From an uncultured Bacilli bacterium (GTDB lineage Bacteria > Bacillota_I > Bacilli_A > RF39 > UBA660): a stretch of 13,691 nt of DNA. Location: contig CAKOOV010000016.1 in assembly GCA_934098435.1 (NCBI GenBank), positions 1 through 13,691 on the forward strand. The letters run 5' to 3'. This document shows, one piece after another, positions 6,345-11,920 of this stretch. Made by a program: the position numbers and the translations under genes. Position 1 is the first letter of the stretch; every line of letters starts with the position of its first letter. The notes beneath the pieces were generated by a model that was given only the letters and a program-made list of their open reading frames with translations, was not told the origin of the DNA and searched no databases.

Positions 6345-8204
6345 GTGAACTATACAAATAGAGAAGTAGTTAAAAGATTAAAACAATATGATATGTTTTT
6401 GAGTAGTTTGAATTTAACTACGGATAGTCTACAGAAAGAAAGAATATGTGATCAATTAGATAAGATAGAGAAACAGATATTACTTGATACTAATACTGAG
6501 TATGAAGAGGAATATATTGCTTTATCTAGTAAGGAATCTAAATTATTAGATGAAGAGAAGGATAGGTTAAGAGATCTTATTTCTTTAATAGAGGGTAGAC
6601 GTGAATATTTGAATCAAAGAAAAGAAAGACATAGGGATATAACTGGTTCTCTTGTTGAACTTACTACTTTTCTTGGTGAAGATAAACTTACCTTTTATAA
6701 AAGAAAATTAAAGATTATTGAAAAATATGAGGATAATAAGGCTTTAAAGGAGTCTCTTATTAGTGATATGAAGAGTCTTGATATTAAGATTAGTGAGGCT
6801 TCTCGTAATGTTAAGGCTAATATGCGTTTAAATGATATGCTTGAGAGTAAGATGATTGCATTGGTTAGTAAATCTCTTGATAAGCTTAATCTTTATAATT
6901 TGATGGATAAGAAGGATGATATTTTTAATAAATATAGTTCTCTTTCTTATGCTAAGGATATGGCTAAAGATAATCTAGATAGTTCTATAGAACTAAAAGA
7001 TGATGATATGAAGCTTGAATGTGAAAAGATGCTATCAGATATTACTAAAGAATATGATGTATATGATAAAGAAGTTAATATTATTAAATTGATTGAGATA
7101 TATGATAAGACTACTAGTGGATATGAAGAGTTACTTAAGAAGAGAGAAGATATTAATGATATTCTTAGAAATATTTCTGGTACTGAGCTTTATAGTCTTA
7201 TTAATGATGAGTTATCTAAGGGATATAATACTATTAAGTTAGAAAAACAAGATATTAAGAATTATGATGAACTTAGATGTGAGAGAGAAAAGAAGAATAA
7301 ACGTCTTTATGAAATTGATGAGGAAAATAATTCTAAAGAATTTAAGGAATTACTTGAGGATTTGATTAAGAGTGAGAATAAATTTAAGGAAGAGAGAATT
7401 AGACTTGCTAGGAATCAAGAGAGTAAGGAAAGGGAAAAGAAATTACAAGAGGAACAAAAGATAGAGGCTTCTAGAGTTAGAAGACAAAAGCTTATTGAAG
7501 AGGCTAGACTTAAAGAACAATTAGAGAGAACGGAAAAATTAAAGGAATTACAAAAGAAGACGGTTATTAATCCTAAGAAAGAGGAACTATTTGAAAAGGT
7601 ACAAGAGGAACTTGAGGAAAAGGTTAAGAATGAACAGAGTAATTTTATTAAAGATGATAAGATAAAGAATCCTTTGGAAAATAAATCTTTGGATGATATG
7701 CTTAAATATGAGGATACTTTTGATACTAATGAGTTATTTGAAAATACTAAGATTGTTCCTAATAGGGTTAATAAGGATATGGAATCTTCTTTATTTAAGG
7801 AGGCTTCTTTATCTTCTTTGAATAAAGAAGATAAGAAAGAGGATACTCCTATATGGGAACCTATTGGTATTCCTACGGATAATAGTAAAGTAGATGATTT
7901 GTTTAAAGATGTTAATGAGAATGTTTCGTTAGAGGTTCCTAATAAAAAAGAAGAAGTAAAGAAAGAAATTTTAAAAGAAGAAATAGAAAAGAAAGAACCT
8001 GAATCTCCTGTTATAGATAATAAGCCTAAGGATAATTCTATTTATGATATTTTAGAGAATAATCAAAATATTATATGGAAAACTACGGAAAGTAAAAAGA
8101 CTTTTAATGCAATACCTGTTATTGAAAATAAGAATAAGAATAGTTCTGGTTTTCCAGAATTAGGTGGTAAGGAAGGTGAGGTATTATGGAAGGAAACTCT
8201 TTAA
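6345..8204 (+). CDS. Large coiled-coil cytosolic protein with disordered Trp-motif tail
   Basis: The family is not recognised. Start is taken as GTG 6345 (619 residues, NYTNREVVKRL onward). AGAGGTGG (6332-6339) is correctly spaced there, and the longer in-frame TTG at 6297 is the -35 box of the promoter. There is no signal peptide or membrane helix. Residues 1-330 are charged helical and coiled-coil; one segment (about 70-170) and the block GYEELLKKREDINDILRN (259-276) align with the next gene's product. Residues about 330-430 are a dense Lys/Glu/Arg helix, possibly a single alpha-helix. Residues about 430-619 look disordered. All three tryptophans lie in this tail (504, TPIWEP; 578, NIIWKT; 615, EVLWKE). 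GFPELGG (602-608) is near the C-terminus. The 3' end overlaps the next gene by 19 bases, so translation is probably coupled. A filament, scaffold or adaptor role is inference only. Confidence 0.85.
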   Translation: MNYTNREVVKRLKQYDMFLSSLNLTTDSLQKERICDQLDKIEKQILLDTNTEYEEEYIALSSKESKLLDEEKDRLRDLISLIEGRREYLNQRKERHRDITGSLVELTTFLGEDKLTFYKRKLKIIEKYEDNKALKESLISDMKSLDIKISEASRNVKANMRLNDMLESKMIALVSKSLDKLNLYNLMDKKDDIFNKYSSLSYAKDMAKDNLDSSIELKDDDMKLECEKMLSDITKEYDVYDKEVNIIKLIEIYDKTTSGYEELLKKREDINDILRNISGTELYSLINDELSKGYNTIKLEKQDIKNYDELRCEREKKNKRLYEIDEENNSKEFKELLEDLIKSENKFKEERIRLARNQESKEREKKLQEEQKIEASRVRRQKLIEEARLKEQLERTEKLKELQKKTVINPKKEELFEKVQEELEEKVKNEQSNFIKDDKIKNPLENKSLDDMLKYEDTFDTNELFENTKIVPNRVNKDMESSLFKEASLSSLNKEDKKEDTPIWEPIGIPTDNSKVDDLFKDVNENVSLEVPNKKEEVKKEILKEEIEKKEPESPVIDNKPKDNSIYDILENNQNIIWKTTESKKTFNAIPVIENKNKNSSGFPELGGKEGEVLWKETL

Positions 8205-10006
8205 GTTCTTTTGAGAATCTTTGTAAGATTTTTGAAACTAGAATTAAGTTAGATAAAGAGATGGGTGTTGAAACTCCTCCTGATGTTCTTATTAATTATG
8301 AGAAGTATTCTAAGAAGATAGATGCTATTTATAATAGTAAGTTTGAAAAGGAAATTAAGCCTTTGATTGTACCTGCTGTTAGTATTGAAAAAGAAGAGGA
8401 GAGACTTAATAAACTTATTGGTTTACTTAAGGATAGGTTGGATAAGAGAGAAGAATTAGAAAATAGATTTTATTTGACTACTGGAAGATATATTAATGGT
8501 TTACAACTTGTTGTATCTGAGAGTGAATTTGAGGATAAAAAGAAAAGATTAGAACTTATTACTAAATATTTGGATACTCGTAATGAGATTAATACGGTTA
8601 ATGAGTCTATTTTGGAACTTAAGGATAAGCTTAGTGATGATGTTGTTAAACAAGATGAGTATATTAAAAAGAATAAGATTATGGAAGATGAGTTATATAA
8701 TTCTTTTAAAGATACTATTAGTGATGATGATTATTTGAGTAAAATAAATGAGGATGATATTGATACTGAGATTGCCGCTATTACTGATAAGGTTAATGAG
8801 AATAAGGAAACTTTAGATGTAACTAGAGATAGTGTTAATAGTCTTATGATAAGTGGAGATAAGGATGATTATCTTTCTTATGTTGAGGATGCTGAAAGAA
8901 GTTATTTTGTTTGGAAGAATAGAGAACTTTTATTAAAGATATATTCTCTTGTTATTAAATTTGAGGATAGTTATAATGATTTATTTGAAAAAAGGGATAA
9001 GATAAATAAGATAATAAGAAATAGAAGAAGTATTAAAGATAATTTGACTATTGAAGTTACTGATAATTTTAGTTCTTTTGAAGATGTTTTAAAAGAACAA
9101 TTAGATGTACTTAAGAATGAAAAAGAGGTTTTAGAGAATGTATCTAATTATACTAATAGAATTAGTTTTAAGGAAGAGAGATTAAGTGAATTAGAAGAAG
9201 ATAATAATTCTGTAGAGATTCTTTCGATATTAAGAGAATATGGATTAATTGATACTTATGATAATAAAGAGGAATTAGAAGAAGTTCCATTGGAAACTCC
9301 TGAATTTGAAGAAGAAGATAATGGTGATGAAGAAGAAGAAATCTTTGTTAAAGAAATTAATCCTTATCGTATAGTTGATGTTATTGATTATCCTAAATCT
9401 TTAAATATTGGTTTAGCTAGACTTAAGGGTGAGAGTGTTAGAGAGAAGGTTAATAAGAAGTTAAATCCTACTATTAAGGCTCCTACTTTTGATGATATTA
9501 CTAATGAAATAGATAATAGTAAAGAAGAAGATAAGGCTATTGATACTTCTAATAATGATTTAGTTGATGATAAGAAATTAGATAATGAAGGTGTTAAGGA
9601 AGATATTGTTACTCCTACTTGGGATATTCCTAAGAAAGAAGAGGTTGTTACTCCTACTTGGGAGGTTCCTAAGAAAGAGAATATTATTAAAAAGGATGAT
9701 ACTGATATTAAGGTAATTAATGATGATAATATTCCTGTATGGGGTAGTAATATTAATACAAATATTAATACAGTAGAAGAGGTTAATACTTCTAATGGTA
9801 GTGTTCCTATATGGAATAATACTTTAGATAATAATAGTAATTCTACTGATACAAAGATTCTTGATAATAAGGAAGATAATGCTTTCTGGGTACCTGTATC
9901 TGATTCTAAATTGGATGCTAATGTTTTCCCTAGTATTGATATTCCTACTAATAATGGTTTTAATGGATCTAAAGATAATTTTGGTTTTCCAGATATTAAT
10001 AGTTGA
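8186..10006 (+). CDS. Second coiled-coil protein, probable diverged paralogue with Trp-motif tail
   Basis: The family is not recognised; 606 residues, no signal peptide or membrane helix, strongly acidic. The ATG at 8186 has GGAAGGTGAGG 3 bases upstream, inside the end of the preceding gene. Residues 1-350 are coiled-coil and colinear with the first protein: an EExxRLxxLIxLL..R heptad (70-85), a TG near 99-100 and FEDKKKRLELITKY (115-128). SYNDLFEKRDKINKIIRN (262-279) pairs with the first protein's 259-276. An acidic stretch (EEEDNGDEEEE, 375-385) leads to a predicted disordered Asn/Asp-rich tail. The tail carries five Trp motifs: TPTWDIPKK (476-484), TPTWEVPKK (489-497), IPVWGSN (516-522), VPIWNNT (540-546) and AFWVPV (566-571). 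The protein ends DNFGFPDINS. One further Trp (243) is in the coiled coil. Tandem duplication of an ancestral gene is the simplest reading. Its cellular role is unknown. Confidence 0.88.
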   Translation: MEGNSLSSFENLCKIFETRIKLDKEMGVETPPDVLINYEKYSKKIDAIYNSKFEKEIKPLIVPAVSIEKEEERLNKLIGLLKDRLDKREELENRFYLTTGRYINGLQLVVSESEFEDKKKRLELITKYLDTRNEINTVNESILELKDKLSDDVVKQDEYIKKNKIMEDELYNSFKDTISDDDYLSKINEDDIDTEIAAITDKVNENKETLDVTRDSVNSLMISGDKDDYLSYVEDAERSYFVWKNRELLLKIYSLVIKFEDSYNDLFEKRDKINKIIRNRRSIKDNLTIEVTDNFSSFEDVLKEQLDVLKNEKEVLENVSNYTNRISFKEERLSELEEDNNSVEILSILREYGLIDTYDNKEELEEVPLETPEFEEEDNGDEEEEIFVKEINPYRIVDVIDYPKSLNIGLARLKGESVREKVNKKLNPTIKAPTFDDITNEIDNSKEEDKAIDTSNNDLVDDKKLDNEGVKEDIVTPTWDIPKKEEVVTPTWEVPKKENIIKKDDTDIKVINDDNIPVWGSNINTNINTVEEVNTSNGSVPIWNNTLDNNSNSTDTKILDNKEDNAFWVPVSDSKLDANVFPSIDIPTNNGFNGSKDNFGFPDINS

Positions 10007-10015
10007 GGTGATATG

Positions 10016-10264
10016 ATGAAGATTGATATTAACAAGGTAATTATACTTGAGAATAAGGAAGAGTATGTAGTACTTGATAAGGTTAATTGTGAAGATGTAG
10101 ATTATTATTATATAGCTAAGATTAATGATACTAAGACGGATATTGATAATAATTATAAGCTTATTAAGGTTATTAAAGATGATAATGGTGATAGTATTAT
10201 TAAGGAAGTTACTGGAGAAGATAGTTTAAGAAAGATATTGCCTTTATTTGATAAGACTATTTAA
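10016..10264 (+). CDS. Small DUF1292-like protein, third gene of the coiled-coil operon
   Basis: An 82-residue cytosolic protein with the pattern IILENKEEYVVLDKV...YYYIAKIND...KLIKVIKDDNGD...SLRKILPLFDK. It resembles the small beta-rich DUF1292-type proteins of Bacillota, which lack a known biochemical function; that match is by eye and tentative. ATG 10016 is chosen over ATG 10013 because GAGGTG (10005-10010) is better spaced for it (7 rather than 4 bases from GAGG). The choice changes the protein by one Met. The RBS overlaps the TGA stop of the preceding gene (10004-10006), so the three genes form one operon. The stop codon runs into the left arm of a strong terminator. It may be a partner or regulator of the coiled-coil pair, or simply a co-transcribed passenger. 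Confidence 0.85.
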   Translation: MKIDINKVIILENKEEYVVLDKVNCEDVDYYYIAKINDTKTDIDNNYKLIKVIKDDNGDSIIKEVTGEDSLRKILPLFDKTI

Positions 10265-10293
10265 AAAAATTAACAAATGTTAATTTTTTTTTT
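10263..10293 (+). terminator. Intrinsic terminator of the coiled-coil operon
   Basis: A perfect 12-bp stem (10263-10274 with 10279-10290) with an AAAT loop is followed by further T's, so ten consecutive T's span 10284-10293. The left arm includes the last two bases of the TAA stop of the 10016 gene. The A/T-only lower stem is typical for very AT-rich genomes. Confidence 0.85.
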
Positions 10294-10333
10294 ATAATTA
10301 TTCGACTTTTTTTGATAAAAATCGAATAATTAT
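10294..10333. repeat. Perfect 12-bp inverted repeat upstream of a candidate promoter
   Basis: ATAATTATTCGA (10294-10305) is repeated inverted as TCGAATAATTAT (10322-10333). In the 16-base interval a further TTTTT/AAAAA pairing (10307-10311 with 10317-10321) leaves a 5-base loop. The last base is the first base of the candidate -35 TTGATT. It could be an operator for a dimeric regulator of the downstream unit, or a second 3' hairpin for read-through of the operon upstream. No gene on the minus strand needs it. Confidence 0.6.
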
Positions 10334-10361
10334 TGATTTAATTATAAATATATGTTATCAT
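10333..10361 (+). promoter_or_regulatory. Candidate extended -10 promoter for a short transcript
   Basis: TTGATT (10333-10338) and TATCAT (10356-10361) are 17 bases apart, and TG at 10353-10354 gives a TGn extended -10. Transcription would start near 10368 and run through the 18-codon ORF at 10395 to the hairpin at 10457-10492. It may continue into the surface-protein genes. A separate TATAAT at 10447-10452 lacks a good -35. Confidence 0.5.
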
Positions 10362-10394
10362 TTAGTTATAAGGTAGGAAAAGGAGATGAATCTT

Positions 10395-10451
10395 ATGAAT
10401 AAATTTATATATTATCATGGTTTTATCTCTTGTAATAAAAAAATAATATAA
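10395..10451 (+). CDS. Candidate 18-residue small protein or leader peptide
   Basis: The reading frame ATG 10395 to TAA 10449-10451 encodes MNKFIYYHGFISCNKKII. It has an unusually good Shine-Dalgarno, AAAAGGAG (10378-10385), 9 bases upstream. It lies between a candidate promoter (10333-10361) and an intrinsic terminator (10457-10492), so it has the parts of a complete small gene or a leader-peptide/attenuator module for the surface genes behind it. The RBS region (10381-10390) can pair with 10422-10431 inside the ORF, about 10 bp with two G-U pairs, which would hide the RBS. The peptide shows no recognised motif. It is too short to judge coding potential by composition. Confidence 0.3.
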   Translation: MNKFIYYHGFISCNKKII

Positions 10452-10456
10452 TATTT

Positions 10457-10492
10457 AAACTATAAAGACAATGGTTGGTTTTTATAGTTTTT
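10457..10492 (+). terminator. Terminator or attenuator hairpin before the surface-protein genes
   Basis: AAACTATAAA (10457-10466) pairs perfectly with TTTATAGTTT (10481-10490). Three more pairs, including one G-U (10467-10469 with 10478-10480), leave an 8-base loop. TTTTT spans 10488-10492. It lies 5 bases after the small ORF and 18 bases before the next start codon. It can therefore end the short transcript or act as an attenuator for the 10511 gene. Confidence 0.65.
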
Positions 10493-10510
10493 ATTGTAGG
10501 GAGATTTAAT

Positions 10511-11920
10511 ATGTATAAGAAAGTTTTGTTATTATTTATATTATTATTAATGCCTATATTTACTTATGCTAGTTCTATATCTATGAGTTGTAATGATGAT
10601 GTGGTTAGTAATGGTAATATTACTTGTAATATAAGTGGTAATTCTAGTAATATTGTTACTGCTATAAGTATAATGGTTAAGGTAGGTAATAATATATCTT
10701 TTGCTAGGTTTGAACCTTCATCGATATGGCAGGGTGATGGTGATGAAGGGGATATTGAGTTATATACTGCTATGGATGTATTGGGTAATTTTGATATTGG
10801 GAAATTGGTTTTAAATGTTGATTCTATTGATAGTGGGTATGATACTAATATTATATTGGATTCTATATCTTATTTTGATGATAGGGGTAAAGAGACAAAG
10901 ATAAATAATTATACGAAGAAGATAAGGATTGCTTCTACTAATAATGATTTGAGTAGTTTGGATATTAGTCCTGGTCCACTTAGTCCTACGTTTAATAGTA
11001 AGATAACTAACTATAGTACTACTTTGAATTCTAAAACTGTTAAAATTACTGCTACTACGGCTGATAGAAATGCTAAGTTATCTGGAGATATTGGTACTAG
11101 GAATTTAAATATTGGTAATAATACTTTTAAGATTAATGTAGTAAGTGAGTCTGGATCTAGTAAGACATATGTTATTAATATTAATAGATTATCTAATGAT
11201 AATAATAATAGTTCTAATACTAATACCAATACTAATACTAATGATAATAAAGAAGTAAATAATAATAATGTTGATTATAATAAAAGTAATAATTCTAATT
11301 TAAAAAATATTATATTAACTAATAATAATTTTAATTTTATTAAAGATATAACAGAATATGATATAAATGTATTATATGATATTGACAATTTAGATATTGA
11401 AGCTATACCTGAAGATGATAAGGCTAAAGTAGAAATAACTGGTAATAAGGATTTAAAAGTAGGATTAAATAAAATAAGTATATTAGTTACTGCTGAAGAT
11501 GGTACTACTAAAGAATATATTATTAATGTTACTAGAAAAGAAGATGGATATAAGTTATCTAATAATAATAATATTTCTAATATTGTTATAGATAATTATA
11601 ATATTAAATTTAATAAGAAAATAACTGATTATAAATTAAGAATAAAGAATGAAAAGAAATTAGATATTAAAGTATTTCTTGAAGATGATAAATCTACTTA
11701 TAAAGTAATAGGTAATAGTGATTTAAAAAATAATAGTATTATTAAAATAGTTATAACTGCTGAAGATAATAGTACTAAGATATATAAAATAAATATAGTT
11801 AAGAATGATACTACTATTAAGATAATATTTATATCAATAATAACTATTTTAATAATAATAAATATATTAAGAATTATTTTAAGGAGAAAAAGAGATGGAA
11901 AAGATAAAGAATATATTTAA
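10511..11920 (+). CDS. Secreted, membrane-anchored cadherin-like-domain protein
   Basis: A 469-residue cell-surface protein. Start ATG 10511 has AGGGAG (10498-10503) 7 bases upstream and begins directly with a signal peptide (MYKKVLLLFILLLMPIFTYA, cleavage expected after Ala20). An in-frame TTG at 10475 lies inside the terminator hairpin and is not used. Residues about 21-140 form a beta-rich domain that resembles cohesin-type domains (tentative). Three cadherin-like beta-sandwich domains (PF12733 type) follow, at about 142-225, 263-345 and 351-433. The first two are separated by an Asn/Thr-rich linker (about 227-262). A C-terminal membrane helix (436-457) and a short basic tail (RRKRDGKDKEYI) anchor it with the domains outside. 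Its end overlaps the following LRR gene by 26 bases, so they form an operon. The domain layout suggests adhesion or display of a partner; the ligand is unknown. Confidence 0.9.
   Translation: MYKKVLLLFILLLMPIFTYASSISMSCNDDVVSNGNITCNISGNSSNIVTAISIMVKVGNNISFARFEPSSIWQGDGDEGDIELYTAMDVLGNFDIGKLVLNVDSIDSGYDTNIILDSISYFDDRGKETKINNYTKKIRIASTNNDLSSLDISPGPLSPTFNSKITNYSTTLNSKTVKITATTADRNAKLSGDIGTRNLNIGNNTFKINVVSESGSSKTYVININRLSNDNNNSSNTNTNTNTNDNKEVNNNNVDYNKSNNSNLKNIILTNNNFNFIKDITEYDINVLYDIDNLDIEAIPEDDKAKVEITGNKDLKVGLNKISILVTAEDGTTKEYIINVTRKEDGYKLSNNNNISNIVIDNYNIKFNKKITDYKLRIKNEKKLDIKVFLEDDKSTYKVIGNSDLKNNSIIKIVITAEDNSTKIYKINIVKNDTTIKIIFISIITILIIINILRIILRRKRDGKDKEYI
11215..11238 (+). repeat. Hexanucleotide TAATAC array in the Asn/Thr linker
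   Basis: Four units of TAATAC, the third being CAATAC, encode the alternating Asn-Thr part of the linker between the first two cadherin-like domains. Slippage here would change linker length by two residues without a frameshift. Confidence 0.7.

Noticed and set aside
9388..10035. Long minus-strand open frame (215 codons) antisense to the Trp-motif tail
   Set aside because: It mirrors the low-complexity Asn/Asp/Ser-rich tail of the + strand gene, giving Leu/Ser/Ile-rich nonsense. It has no plausible RBS and the opposite strand has strong coding evidence.
10395..10451. Firm call of a type I toxin
   Set aside because: The 18-residue peptide is not clearly a membrane-spanning helix and no antisense RNA promoter was identified; kept only as a possibility.
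10475..10510. TTG start adding 12 residues before the signal peptide of the surface protein
   Set aside because: It lies inside the terminator hairpin loop; ATG 10511 has an AGGGAG at proper spacing and begins a normal signal peptide.
10368..10510. A known metabolite riboswitch or T-box in the leader before the surface genes
   Set aside because: No recognised conserved core (for example a T-box motif or purine, SAM or TPP elements) could be found; only simple hairpins are visible.
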